This document shows, piece after piece, positions 38,017-50,828 of a stretch of DNA of 64,000 nucleotides. The stretch comes from Thuidium tamariscinum. Its lineage: Eukaryota; Streptophyta; Bryopsida; Hypnales; Thuidiaceae. A model generated the notes under the pieces. That model saw nothing but the letters and a program-made list of their open reading frames with translations. It did not search any database and had not been told where the DNA came from. Location: assembly GCA_947034885.2 (NCBI GenBank), contig OX344755.2, forward strand, positions 24,807,052-24,871,051, read 5' to 3'. Position numbers and translations under genes: made by a program. Numbering within the stretch: the stretch's first letter is position 1; each line of letters starts with the position of its first letter.

Positions 38017-41000
38017 ATGGATGAGGGAAGGAGGGAAGGTCGGCCGGGTCCGCGGACTCGAGCTTCCATGGCAGCTGTAGCAATTGATGTACAACGACAA
38101 CTGTGGAGGGAGCGGCAACGTCGCTGCCGTGCTGCACAAGCAGCGACCAATGCAGAGAACGAACATGAAGAACCTGTTGCACATCGACCACTTCGATGGG
38201 GTTCCAGTAGGAATTGCACTAGTCTCTGGAGAAGTTCGCAAAGAATTGTGGACTCTCTCATCCGCTTGTTAGAAAGAGTTAGAGATCCTGATGTGCGAGC
38301 TGCTGTTTTAGACAAGGTCTTCACAAACCAGCGCGTACGACCGTTACTTCCAGATTACTATCCTCGTCCTCATGAAGCGAGAGCACAACGAGATATATTG
38401 CAGAACATTCGGGCTGACTTACAAGCATTGAAAGTTCCACATTCTTCTGGTATGTTGGCACGGAAGCGAGCTATCCTGGAAGCAGCTGTTTCCGAATTGG
38501 ACTCAGACATTTCAAACTTTCACAACATCTTGGGTACACGGAAGGAGAATTTGGTGGCCGCACTGGATCGATTGCGATCCGCTACAACTACTACATCAAG
38601 TCGATATGTAGTTCCAACGCGTAAGAGACGGGAAGGCGGGATATCTGAAGAAGTGAAGGCTGCTGTTCTTCTGTGGTGGACTGAACAAACAAGGGTGACT
38701 CCAAGGCGACGGGACGTGCGACGAAAACGCTTGGGACGTAGCCTTTACGATACACATGCTGCACATCTACTTCTTGAAAATCAGGTGCATCTTTGCTTGC
38801 TAAATTATGTTCCTTTACTTTGTATCCAATGCTTTACTCTGAATTTTGGTTGCATGTCTTCCATGAGTGCTTTCAGTTCCTTGTAGTTGGGTTTCCTTTG
38901 CTTTTACAATGACAATACATAATGCAAGAGCTTCAAACTCTATACATTAAGGATAGAATGGGTGAAGGATATGAATAACTCTACAGGAGCTCTGTATATG
39001 ATGTGATTTCTAAATGATTGTCATCTCCGTATGGTATTACTTGCCTTTGCAACAGAATCACTGATTACAATCTGGACACTCTAACAACATCCATGTCTTC
39101 CTGAATTTTGAACAACAAGAAGCACTTTCTGTATCCCTAGGTTGCACTTCTTTGTTTAGGTATGATACTACTATGTACTTAGCTCCCTATAGGCTTCCTG
39201 CTTCATTTGACTTGTAAGAGACATTACCCTATGTCCATCTTAGTACTCCCTATTGCATTCCCTATCTACATGAAGTACTATGAGAATCCTAGGGCATCAG
39301 ACATGTAGTACTCCCACCTATTCATAGCTCATATGCGGTGCACATATACTGAAGACCACTAATTGTACTGGTTCATGACTATGCGCATTTTTGATACGCC
39401 CTAGGATATTGTTTAATACATCTTCTAACCACTATGTAGGACTATGTTGTTTCTCGATACTTGCTTCATTCCTTCAATTTTTTCACTTGAATGCAGTAAG
39501 TACTACATCCATATTGCTGTTTACTTTACAGTACTATCTGTTGTTTCCGTGTATTCTTTACTTACTAAGGCCAATGCTACTGTATTATGCGGATGTGCAC
39601 TTCTAACCGCTGAGGTCTTCCATATCTTTCCAAACTCCGTCAAGTACTATGATGTCCTCTTTGTTTTTACTGAACTTGGAACTATCACTTCTTTCTTTGT
39701 ATAGTCCTCAATGGAGTACTATGTGCACTTTATGCTTGTATAATGCGGTAAGGCCTCTATTTCTTTTGAAATATGGTTGGTAATTTTCTCTTCTTCAGTA
39801 CTATGTTTTACTTTGCTTTCTGTGTTGTATTATAGTAGTCCTCCTCCGTTAATAGTACTCTGATGATTGAAATGCAGTACTATTGAGTACTAATAGTGCT
39901 AGGCTGGCTTATCTTCTATAATTACTTCCATTTTCTACTATATATACTAATCCATAATTTATACAGATGCAGCTGTTCAATCGCTTTGTGGAAGCCCATC
40001 CCCATTTCAGCATTCAGTGCAGAGCGTTCTTCAAACTCCGACCTTTTTTTGTGATCAAGTGCAAGGAACGGAATGTGTGCTGCTGTAGGTACCACATTCA
40101 AGTCCTGTTTCTTCTGGAGGCCCTAAATGCATTCCGTGACCCCCGTACAGGTGCTCATGTACTCTTCATATGCACCTGCCAGTGTATTGTCTACGGCTTT
40201 GAGAATGGAGGAGTTTGCAATGTGGGCAGTAGTAAATATGCAGGGGTGACAGCATTGTGTGATGACTTGCTATGTCCAAAGCTTGAAGGTGAAGAATTCC
40301 ACAAGCGCAAATGCTTGATGGGAGGCTGCAGTAGATGTGGTGTGTGCTTCTTCAAAGTTTGTCCTCGTGAACGGGTGACAGATGCAACCCGAATCATTCA
40401 GTGGAAGCAGTTCCAGTACGAAACTGTAGGGACGTCTACAGATGGTCGACCCAAAAAGCGCATCAAAGAGGTTCTCATGACAACGTCTTTCTCTGAGTTC
40501 TTGGATTTCTTTTTACCGACTGTGGAACAATTCATTCGCCATAACTTCATAGCAAAGTGGCAGAGTGAGCAAGCAAAACTTCTGCAGTCTTGTTTGCAAG
40601 CAGGGGCTGTGTTGACTCACATAGATTTCTCTGAGAACTACACATTTCAGGTGCAAAATGAGATCCAGTCCATGTACTATCATTCCGAACAAATCTCTAT
40701 TTTGGTGCAAGTTACATTCTGTGCTGATGCTGAAGAGAATGTTTTGGAAGAGGGTATACAATTGAAAAGAGAGACACACTTCTACATCTCTGATGACAAG
40801 ACTCATGATACCTTCTTTGCCCAACATTGCCTGATGCTGCATTGGCGTTGGATGCAATCAAGGGGATTTTCACCACAAATTCACTATGTTTTTAGTGATG
40901 GTTGTGCGGGACAGTTCAAAGGTGCTAAAGCCATGTACTTCGCTGCAAGGTAATGCTCTCTTTTTATGTCAAGTGCTCTTCTATATTTCCATGAATATTT

Positions 41001-42410
41001 TGCTGCTACTTGCATTTTTCTACTGTTTTCGTCAGTACTAGGTACTGAGTCCACTGTCTTCTGTACTAAGCACCTCTTGTTTCTTTTGTCATCTGTACTA
41101 CGTAGTATTATTTGGTAGTCCGAAGTACTATTAAATACTCATGAGCTATACATAGTCCTCACCGACTATTTTGAACACCAATAATTTAGTACTACCCCTA
41201 CTACATTGCCTGACAATTTTGACGACAGGTTTCATAAAGGATGTCTGAGCCCTCTATACCTGCAATTCATTGACATGAGTATGTCTAATTCTAAGGCATT
41301 CACTTCTGCTCTTTCCACTTCTATAGGTATCCTTCACTTACAAGCGGATGTAAGATGCTATGGAGCTATTATGGTACAGGCCATGGAAAAGGCGAATGGG
41401 ATGGTGCAGGAGCAGTCATAAAAAGGGCACTTCGGGCAGAGCAATTACTGAACCCCCATCGACGCCTCCAAAATGCAGCGGACTGCGTTCTCTTCTTGGA
41501 TGCCACTATGGCTGGACAAGTTCCTAATCGTTCTCAAGGAATAAGGTCTTCTCTTTTGCAATTCCATGTAATTCTGATTTTTGAAATGTTGAATCCCATT
41601 TTCCCATTTTCAAGTGCACTTGAGATAGTATCTATATTTACAGACTTGCCCGAATAACGACCATGGCTTCAACCATGCACATATTGGGTGTGCAGATCGT
41701 ACCGATATTTCCATCACGTAGGAGTGAACGATGTGGACCGTTCAGCTGTAGAACACTGTGATCCAATTCCCGGATCCTCAAAGTTCCACTCCATTTTCGG
41801 CTTTGATCAACAAGATCCAACAAAGCTACTTGTGCGTGGCCTGTCCTGCTTTTGTGGCCCGTGCTTGGAGGAAGACTTTGTTCACTGTGAGAAAAAAGCT
41901 TATGTGAAGCCGTGGACTGCCTTGAAGATCCAACCACGGAATGTCAGATTTGCTGCAACGCAAATGACCTAAGAAGAAGACGAAGAACCTTAGGACTATG
42001 AATATGACATTGATTGTATGGCAGATTTAGTGCAACAGGGAGACAATTTTGTAGTGGCAGCTAGTGAGAACAATGAGGAAGGCGTCCCTTTCTTCATTTT
42101 ACAATGCCAGACTCCAAAACACATTGTGCAAGAAGATTTTGACTGTGTTTGGGGAAGCCACTTCCAAGCTGGAGACTCAGTCATCTGTGGTACTTACTAC
42201 CAAAAATGGGGACGTCGTGATGCAAACAACTACGTGTATTTGCAGACCTCGAGGCCAGCATATGTGGATTGCAGCTCTGTCCTTGCATGCAAATTCCAGA
42301 TGATCCCAAGGCAGCACAGAGTCAAAGGTGGAGATGCTGTTTATACCCTATCAGAGGAGACTGTTGATGTGATCAACACAGCTCTAGAAGAATTGCAGGC
42401 TGATGCTTAA
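38017..42410 (+). CDS. Transposase-like protein, four exons, two in-frame stops near the C-terminus
   Basis: Exons 38017-38784, 39967-40949, 41345-41545 and 41696-42410 join in phase to 889 codons. The N-terminal 256 residues are basic and helical (DNA-binding candidate: WRERQRRCRAAQ, KRREGGISEEVKAAVLLWW). A Cys-rich segment follows (HKRKCLMGGCSRCG). The core has the pattern of an RNase-H-like DDE transposase: HIDFSENYTF (first Asp), VFSDGCAGQFKG (second Asp), then GTGHGKGEWDGAG (third acidic residue), across the exon 2/3 junction. It resembles uncharacterised transposon proteins with SDGC-QFK and HGKG motifs; I do not fix a superfamily. Exon 4 has TAA (41970) and TAG (41991) in an acidic linker (EEDEEP, DYEYD). 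The frame then runs 139 more codons through a compact domain (FILQCQ, GSHFQAGDSVICGTYY). So this copy is either recently inactivated or makes a C-terminally truncated protein. Confidence 0.75.
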
Positions 42411-43240
42411 ATAGCAAGGTAACTAGTCTATAAGAGAGGCCTACTATAGTATTGCACAATGCATTCTTAGGGAACTTCATATTTTATTCAGAGGGCAAGA
42501 AGCATCAACGCAGGTGCTTCTCCTTCACTATCAAGAATGTTTAGGTAATCCACAATGAAGACCTCAAACTTTTCCTCACATATGATTTTCAAATATTCTA
42601 TTCTATGCAATGTTTTTGTTTTTGTAATCTTCATGAACATATGACCTTTCTATGAGGAAGTCCATTATTCTAAATTACTTCTTTTGCTTGTCATGGGCTT
42701 ACTTCATCACTAAATGATAAGTGAATATAATGATTTGTGTACATATGACTACTATTGTATTTTACAAACATACTTATTTACAGCTTAATGCCTTTTCTAT
42801 TTTAGGAACTCATTGTTTTAAGAAATTGCTATTTGTCCTGTGGTTAGACTTAATTATTCTGGACTCTATTGCCAAAATTTATAATAAATAAGTAAAATTA
42901 GTTGAAACAAAAAAAATGAAAAATTGTGCAATGCATACATGTAGCTATGAATTTCTTAATTCTAATGTCTAAGTGATTACTCTATTTTTTACTTCCAAAA
43001 CAAATACAAGGAAGACTTTGAAGTCAAATTTGGCTATTTAACAAAATCTACCCTTCAATTTTATTGATTAGCAAAAATTTTATTGTTCAGGGGTATAAAC
43101 AAATGCTCTCCTCCGTACTTCGATTTTATTCTGAATTTTAAAAAATAAAAATAAAATATTGTAATTTTGGATAGGTAAATGTTGCCATTACTTCATTTTA
43201 CATATAATATATATTGAACTACTATGAAATTTCTAACGTA
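42411..43240. other. Transposase 3' flank, AT-rich
   Basis: AT-rich DNA after the transposase stop, presumably 3' UTR and spacer. No gene is seen. Confidence 0.45.
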
Positions 43241-43399
43241 AATGAGAGTTAGAATTAGAAATTCAATTTTTGACACTTCCCATTCACTTCAGTTCATAAT
43301 GTCCTTCCTAATCCATTTCTACCCATCTCCAATTTTTTCCTTTCCCATTTCTATGCCTTTTCAATTCACTTCCAAAGGCTTCAACTACTTTTCACTTCC

Positions 43400-43860
43400 C
43401 CCCTCCAATTATTTTCCATTCCCTTTTCTTTTTTGCCCTTTTTCTAGTTGTTTGGGCCTCAAGTACTTATCTTTTATTCCCCCCTGCATTTTTTCACATT
43501 TCCTTTTTTTTGGGGGCCTTTTTCTAGTTGTTTGGGCCTCTAGTACTTCTCTTTTATTCCAGTAATTATTTTTTTTACATTCCCTCTTTTTTTTGGCCTT
43601 TTTCTAGTTGTTTGGGCCTCTATTACTTATCTTTTATCCCCCTTTGCATTTTTTCACATTCCCTTTTTTTTTGGGCCTTTTTCCAGTTGTTTGGGCCTCT
43701 AGTACTTATCTTTTATTCCATTAATTATTTTTTTACATTCCCTCTTTTTTTTGGCCTTTTTCTAGTTGTTTGGGCCTCTAGTACTTATCTTTTATTCCCC
43801 TCTTCATGTTTTTACAATCCCTTTTTTGGGGGGGGCGCTTTTTTATTCAATTAGGCTTCA
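43400..43860. repeat. Tandem repeat, 80-bp period, about five copies
   Basis: TTTCTAGTTGTTTGGGCCTC recurs at 43441, 43521, 43601, 43680 and 43760 (spacing 79-80 bp), in T-rich context with CTTTTATTCC between. The Phe-rich open frames here are an artefact of the T-richness. Confidence 0.85.
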
Positions 43861-43881
43861 ACTACTTCTCAGTTTCTCCCC

Positions 43882-44708
43882 AACAACGCTAGTTTGTGAG
43901 CCCAAAAGCATGAGCTTGTGAGCATAGGGTTTTTGAGGCAGAGAATTAACCCAAAAAACTGTGAATTTCTTAAGCGAAGAGAAAAAAAAATGAGGTCATT
44001 CCAAAAAAATCTATTTGTAGTAAAATGTGAGCTTCATGATCGTGGACCTATGACCGTGGACCAATGACCATGGAAATGTGGTTTATGTATTTTAAAATTT
44101 CGAACCCTCCTATCTCCAAAGGGCCTCTAAATACCTTCCAAAAAAAATTTGAATTTCTGAATTTATTTTTGAGGTTCAAAATCAAGAATCCAACAAAAGA
44201 TTTTCTAGGATGATGGAGTCCTGAAAAAGATTTAAAAAAGCTCTTTTTTTCCGACTTTATCACCGTCAAATTGATCTCTCGGTACCGAGAGATCGTTTTC
44301 AAGGGTGAGAAATCGCCAAAAAAATGAAGTAGTAACATAGTTGGAAAAAAAATGGAAACAGTTGAAAAAATATGGAAAAAAAAGTTTTTAGAGCTCAAAA
44401 GCCCTCTACCTCCAAACCCCTTTCAATATCATGAGGGATTTTGGAGGGTGATGGAATTGCAAAAAAATTTGGAAAAAAAGGGACTAAAAAAAATTGAAAA
44501 AAATTGAAAATTAAAAAAAAAAAAAAAAAGATTTGAAAGTCAAAAATTTCAAATCCCATGAGGGGGGTACTAGATATATAGAAATCCAAAATTCTTAAAG
44601 CATGGTTATAGGTCCACGCCCTAAAAATCACTAAAAATTTCTCCAAAAATTCTAGGCTCAAAAGATCACAGGCTCACGCTTCGCAAGCTCAAAAAATAGC
44701 ATCCCCGG
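43882..44708. mobile_element. Nested ~827-bp element with 9-10-bp TSD (MULE-like size)
   Basis: The 10-mer GTTTCTCCCC occurs at 43872-43881 and again at 44708-44717. Between them the ends are weakly inverted: left CGCTAGTTTGTGAGC, right reversed TGCTATTTTTTGAGC. A 9-bp duplication is typical of Mutator-like elements. Inside is a perfect 22-bp palindrome at about 44273-44294 (GATCTCTCGGTAC and complement). No gene. Confidence 0.5.
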
Positions 44709-45120
44709 TTTCTCCCCCTCCCCCCCGAATTATTTTGCATTCCCTTTTTTTTTGGGCCTTCTTTAGTCACTTGTCTTTTTTCCCCTCTCCATTCTCTCAC
44801 ATTCCATTTTTTCTTTGGCCTTTTTTTCTCAATTACACTCCAAGTCCCCCTTTTTTTTCCCTCTATATGTTTCAACATTCCCTTTGTTTTTGTTTTTTTG
44901 AATTCATGTGCGCTATAGCTACTTTCATCATTTTATCCGCTCCCGATTTGTTTCTCTTCCCAGTTTAAACCGTTTATAGATTTTTTTTCCCCTTCCTATT
45001 CATTTGGGCTTGAATTACTTTTAGAATTTTTGCACTCCCCATTGTTTGGGGCCTTTCCACTCTGTAAGGCTAAACGTAGCCTTCCATTCTGTTTCTGGCA
45101 TCAATTTTTTGGGCTTCACA

Positions 45121-46197
45121 GGGTCATTGCACGAAACACCTATACTATTAGTTGCCTTTTTTTTGGACCTCTTAAACAAGGCTCTAACTTTCGAATTATG
45201 AACTCAATGCAAAAAACAGAAAACCTATTTCTAGATATCTTGATTGCAATTGATATCCCTTTTTTTTAGAAATTTTAAAAATTCATTTTCTGTTTAGAAG
45301 TCTATTTTGTTAATTTGTCACACTTAGTAGTTTAGGGGTTTCAGTCCTATTTTGAACCCAAAGAAACAAATGTTGAGGTGAAATTTTGAGAGGATGATTT
45401 CATAATATACTTATAGGTATTTACCAAACAGGGATTTTCAAAACAATTAATTTTATGTGGTATAGAATTCTACAAAGAGACCCTCTTCCTGCTTGCGGTT
45501 TTGAACATATGAAACCTTTTTTTGGTGGGGTTCTTTTTTCAAATCTTACCACCAAAAAGTATTCAGAAATGGCCAATTTCTAGATTTCCTTAAATTCATT
45601 TTTCCTATTTCTTGAAAATTAAAATGTAAAAGTTGTATTTCCTTCATTGGAATTGTAGACATAGAATTCTGGTGAAGAAAATTTCTCTATACAATTTTTT
45701 AATTAAGAAAAAATAGGATTAATTTTTAAGAGAAAATTAAAATTATATTATTTAAGAAGACTTTTTGGTGATGAGATTTGAACAACAAATCCACCAAAAT
45801 AATGTTTTATATGTTTCAAAAAGCAAGTACCACAAAGGTCTCTTTGTGGACTTCTTTACCACATAAAATTAATTAATTTGAAAACTCCTTTAGTCAATAG
45901 CTATAATTATATTATGAGATCATGCTCTCCAAATTTCACCTCCATATTCGTTTGTTGGGGTTCAAAAGAATACTAAAAAACCCTGAATTGGAATTTGTAA
46001 CAAAACATTGGGGCTAATGAAAAATAATAAAAAAAATTTGAAATCTTTAAAGATATAGAAAAGATACATAATAGTTATAAATATGTTGCCTATAAATTTT
46101 GAATCATTTAGAGCCAAAACGCAAAAGTGATGCCCCTAAACCAATTCAGCATGTACCATGTGACAAAACAAAGTACAAATATTTCGTGCAATGACCC
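45121..46197. mobile_element. 1077-bp non-autonomous element nested in the transposon
   Basis: Both ends start GGGTCATTGCACGAAA (16 of 16 identical, right end reversed). A perfect 4-bp CACA duplication lies at 45117-45120 and 46198-46201. It has the same termini type as the 18.5-kb host element and the 745-bp element at 11658. The interior is AT-rich and non-coding, with TTTGTCACACTTAG shared (inverted) with the 745-bp element. Confidence 0.82.
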
Positions 46198-46201
46198 CAC
46201 A

Positions 46202-47394
46202 CTAATTTTGGCTTTCAGTAATTTATTATTTCTTTCTCTTCCCCTTTATTCCTCTTATAGCTTCTGTTATTGAGTTCATGGAAAATTGCCCAAGTTATTT
46301 CTGGAGGGCCTTATTCTACCCTTTTGTACTTCACTGTGTACATTTGGCATGTCTTTTCTATTTGCCTTTAATTTCGGTATTTGCGTACAATCTTTTTTAA
46401 TTTTTTAATTCTATTAGAGTATTGAGAGAAGTCCCTCTTCACTAAGTCTAAATAACATTAGGGGGACCTAAAGTACTTGGCGACAAAAGTTCTGTAATAA
46501 TTAGAACTATTCCATCGTTTTATTGTATGCAATGTTCACAACTACAGTGAAATTGTATTTTTGGAAACATGTAAATATTTGGACATGAATTTAGTCATCT
46601 GAAGAAGTAACAATTGCTTTCTATACATATGTGCAAACACAATTTTTTAAACCATTGCATTTTTGCCCCCTACAAAATATAATGGAAATATCTAAAACAC
46701 ATATGAAAGTTGCCACTTGAAGAAGAGTTTCTATTTCCTAACATAGAAATTCCATATTCTCTATGAGCGTCCGAGAAACAACAAATTTTTTGACATACTT
46801 TCAGAAGGATATTGTGAAAATGGAATGAACGACAACAATACCACAAGACAGAATATTTAACTTCTATGACTTCCTTCATAGTATTATACAATGCAGTCTC
46901 TTATCATTGACACAAACACTCTTTCTAAGCTTTTTCTTCTGAGATGTTACTATAAATTGTGAATGCAGAAAATGAAGCCCTTAATAAGAATTATTGAGGT
47001 ACACCATACTGAGATACTAATTTCCTAGCAGCACTTATATTTTATTATACAACAACTGCTACAACATTGTTAGTGACATCCAGAATGTTTTATGACTTCC
47101 ACAGAGGGAGACTGCTTGTGGCACACTTCCACTGCTGATGTTAAGAAAACAGTACCACTACAATGGGAAAAGAAGCAAAAAAATATAGTTTGTAATCACC
47201 AAGTACTATAGAAGTACTGTCTTCTAATCTTGATAAGATGTCTCCCTTAAGAAACAATATAAGGACTATACACAAGAAGAATAGTACTTATAAGTACTGT
47301 GGTGACCCCATTCTGTGTTGAACTATACAACAAATTTCAAGTGCAGACTTCTTACATCTTTCTGCACATAAAGCCATTCATGAATTTCAGAAAT
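46202..47394. other. Spacer 3' of the SUVR gene
   Basis: AT-rich spacer between the nested element and the SUVR stop codon. AGTACT-type words increase towards 47200. No gene is seen. Confidence 0.4.
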
Positions 47395-50300
47395 TCAGTG
47401 CCCTCTGCAGAACGTGCTGCCGCAAGTACAGTGGAATGGCTCCTGCTTTCCGTCAATTGTAGAGAAGGCACAGTCGTAGTCCCACGTTAATTCTTCTCCC
47501 TCTTCTACTTCTCTGCTTGTGAAAAATGCTACCTGCAACAACAAAGAGACCATGACGCCAATTCTATGAGGTGTAAGTATCTATACGTAGTCACTTGTAC
47601 AAGAGAATTTTCAAAATCGAAGGAGTGCAGAGGAGGTTCTTACATGGTACAATGTTGGAATCTTCTGCTCTATCCAAACAGGGATGTCTATTAAATTTGC
47701 ATCACCACATCTGCAACCACAACATCCACAGACAAGCACAGTATGAAAAATATGCAACACTCAATGAGAGCAAGGGTGAAGATGTATAATTTTTTGAAGG
47801 AGAAATCAGAGGAATGTGGAAAAAGTAGCACATACCTGTGATTTAGCCACCTGGCAATGTTTGTGAAATTAGATGCATCAATAGAAAGCAAGTCTTCATC
47901 TCCCAACATCACTTCACATGGCCAATGTGCATCAAGTGCTAGAGAGTACTTCTTTGCCCCCCCACGCCGCAATAACTCAGCATTACTAACAATTTCTCCT
48001 GCATATTCAAAAACAAAGCATCCTCGGCCCAACCTCTTTGTGGTCCGAATCCCCCACCCTTTGGAGTCATGAACATGAAAGACCTGTATAAAGAAGTACT
48101 TAGCATAATGCATAAAGAAATACTTGGACCAATACATGTCCAAATCAATCGAAGTTTCAAGAAAAGAAAGGACTTCTGGAAAAAAGCATCTATGCAGTGT
48201 GTACGATTCACTAGAGGTGGCACTTGCATTCTTCCCTCTAGTTCAGTGTCTACCATGTCGGGGTCAACGTTGGCAAGCATTGTACCTGGAGATTCTTGTG
48301 CACACCACCTTGCACAACTTTGTTAGAACAGGATGATATGCATCGGCAAGTGTCGTAGCACTCTTGAATGTAGGCTCTATGAACATGGCCACCGCATTTG
48401 CCGTTCTCAAATTCAGGGCAAGAGTGATGTCCACCGCATCGAATTAGCCCTCCATTACGCACTGTGCGCTTACAGAGGAACTGAGGAAGAAATAGCAACA
48501 TCAGGAATTGCCAAGTCCCAAGGAAGTCAACATCTAGGCCAAGTTCATTATTCTCGATAAGACTGCCAATACATGATACTCTATATGCAAATCAGTTCAA
48601 TAAGGAAAGAAAATTAAACATAATCAAAGGTATAAATTCACCTGCGCTATGTATTCCGGAAGTAAAGCACCATCCAATGTATATGCTACACCTCCAGTAT
48701 TATGCAAAGCATAATTCTCTGTACCCTTGTCAAAAGCATTGACTGTGGATATGCACAAACAAAATTGGTCCATAGCACGTGCATGAGCCAGTGCTCCTGC
48801 GGTCACTGACTCATGCAGCACAGGACTGCATACATAAATGTAGGAATGATCGAATGACGACAAAGCATCTGACGAAGTTGGCTTGGCGACTAGGATAGGA
48901 AAATTCTCCATACCCTTAGCCAAGTCCCAAGGAAGTGACTGTTCTTCACCCTGTCCATAACAACATGTCATACAATTGCTCCAAAGTGCAAAGAAAAACG
49001 TGGTTAGTAGAAAATGGATGGTAGTCATATATAATATAATTCCTTGTACTACAGTAATTACAAAAGGTAGGGGCCACTATCCTCCCGTGACATAGGGAAT
49101 GAGAACTATGAAAATAGGGCCCAGAAAATTGTGCCCAGTGGCCCCTCTGGAGCCCAGCGTCTCTCAAAATAGGGCCCACAAAGTTGGGCCCCGTGGCCCC
49201 TCTCCAATCCTACATGTCGAAGCAATGCCTGCCCCCCCCTCCATAGCACACCTACTTTGTGGGTGAGAAGAGCGTCCTTAGTTCCTTACTGGAATTACTT
49301 TTTACCCACCTCCTTCAAAGATCGTGGTCCACCATGAGTTCCTGTCTTTTTGGTTCCTTCAGTTTCCAGCGCCGCTGCTCCGGGTCGTGGTCTCAATTGC
49401 CTTTTACTAGCTTGGGGGGGGCAATCTACTTTGGATCCAACACATGAAATTTGCTTACCTAAGAAGCCAACAGTAAAATCCAAAGCAACTTCCTGAAGTT
49501 AGTCTGCTATAGCCATACATGTATGGATCACAGATACAACATTAACCACCGGAAAAAAAAATTCTTAAGCTTCTATAGTGCAGTTTTTACTCTAAGATAG
49601 CACTACTAGTAGTCAAAGGTGGTGCTTCAGTGTTAAGTACAACTGCAAGTGAACTAGATCCTCTCCACTTTGTGCTATTCTAGTAGAAGGGCTCAAAGCA
49701 AAAATGTGAAAACGTAACCCTGAACTTTACCAATACCAATAGTACTGTAACCAGTACTATTGGTTCTCAAAGGTTCTGTACCGTACCTGATGAAGACTCC
49801 TTCGGTAGTCCTCTTGGAGGACTGCATGCAAGAACCGCATGGTCATCAGGACTTGCATCTTCAGCTACAGAAGTCTTGTTATGCCCTTCCATAGACTGAA
49901 CGGAACGCTGCACCCGGCTTGTAGTATTAGTGACTTCTGTGACCGTTATATCCCAGGGGTCTTCAGCGTCCTACTCACCATTACACCAACCCACATATGA
50001 TCTGTTAGCATCATGTTTTATGCATAGTGTGTAAGCCAAGCACAATTATAAGCAACCCGTTCTATGTTTTGTTAGTAGAATACAAATTAGTTTTTATTGC
50101 CTTCTAAAATATGGATCAACAAAATGCCACTAATGCAAAAAAGACTACAAAAGCAATGAGGAAGACTACAGTAGTCGCATAAAGGCACGTGGTTAGTAAA
50201 GCACCTGTAGTTCACTACAGGGCTCTACATCCACTAAGATAGGCACCTTCTTGCAACTGAAGTCCAATGCCCGAGCATCTAGTCTCTTCGGAGGTTCCTC

Positions 50301-50696
50301 TACCGTATGTGCAGGTAGGGTATCTTCGTGAGGATTGGATGAGGGCAAGTCCAATACATCTCCTGTGGCCTTCGCAGGTGCAGAGGAATTTACAGGGCAT
50401 GCCGAGTCTACCACATCTGACATCGGGGTCGAAGACGGACATTCCAGGGCTCCACCAGATACTATTGATAGAGTACCGCTTCCAGAAGGGTACTCGAAGC
50501 CAACAGCAGCAGTGGAACCTTTAGAAGCAAAAGGATTCAATGTTTCATCGCCATCAATCATCGTTGCTTTAGGTGTCAGAAGGTGCATTGCTTCATCTGA
50601 ACCTACAACATGTAGCTGTGGATGAAATTGCTCATGGCCTATGTACTTAGAGAAAGTGCTATCCGAGGCAGATATGCTAGGTGCCCCTATGTCCAT
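47395..50696 (-). CDS. SUVR-like histone H3K9 methyltransferase (transposon cargo)
   Basis: Recognised exons: 50696-50205, 49970-49787, one or more unresolved between 49787 and 48950, then 48950-48642, 48480-48286, 48083-47836, 47710-47644, 47532-47395 (TGA). The last five join in perfect phase. The N-terminal ~225 residues are disordered. Next comes the SUVR-specific lead-in (LPWDLAKGMENFPILV, then GGVAYTLDGALLPEYI), a pre-SET Cys cluster (CRCISSCSNKVVQGG), and SET motifs GWGIRTTKRLGRG, RWLNHRCGDANLIDIP and EELTWDYD. A post-SET CTCGSTFCRG follows. All catalytic and zinc-binding signatures of the SUVR1/2/4 group are present, so it should methylate H3K9 or act as a SUVR2-like silencing factor in the nucleus. 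ATG 50696 is a choice; the exon could instead be spliced to the RING gene upstream (phase permits via AG at 50687). No WIYLD domain was recognised. Confidence 0.88.
49111..49225. repeat. Two-copy 55-bp tandem duplication in a putative intron
   Basis: AAAATAGGGCCCA recurs at 49111 and 49166, each followed by a TGGCCCCTCT block. It lies in the unresolved part of the SUVR gene and may have disturbed its splicing. Confidence 0.6.
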
Positions 50697-50828
50697 GGAG
50701 GCCACCCTTGCACAGTTACCACAAAGAAAACAAATGAGCTTATGAAACAAAAAAATTTCAAAGTTTCTTATACAAAACCAAACTTTCATGTGCTAGTTGG
50801 GAGAAAGTACTAGGCAGCTGTGTATTAC

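Noticed and set aside
43242-44968. Phe-rich 'membrane protein' frames
   Set aside because: Produced by the T-rich 80-bp tandem repeat.
49295-49500. Short exon candidate EVALDFTVGFLG in the SUVR gene
   Set aside because: Good splice sites but the phase does not fit both neighbours, so it was left out of the model.
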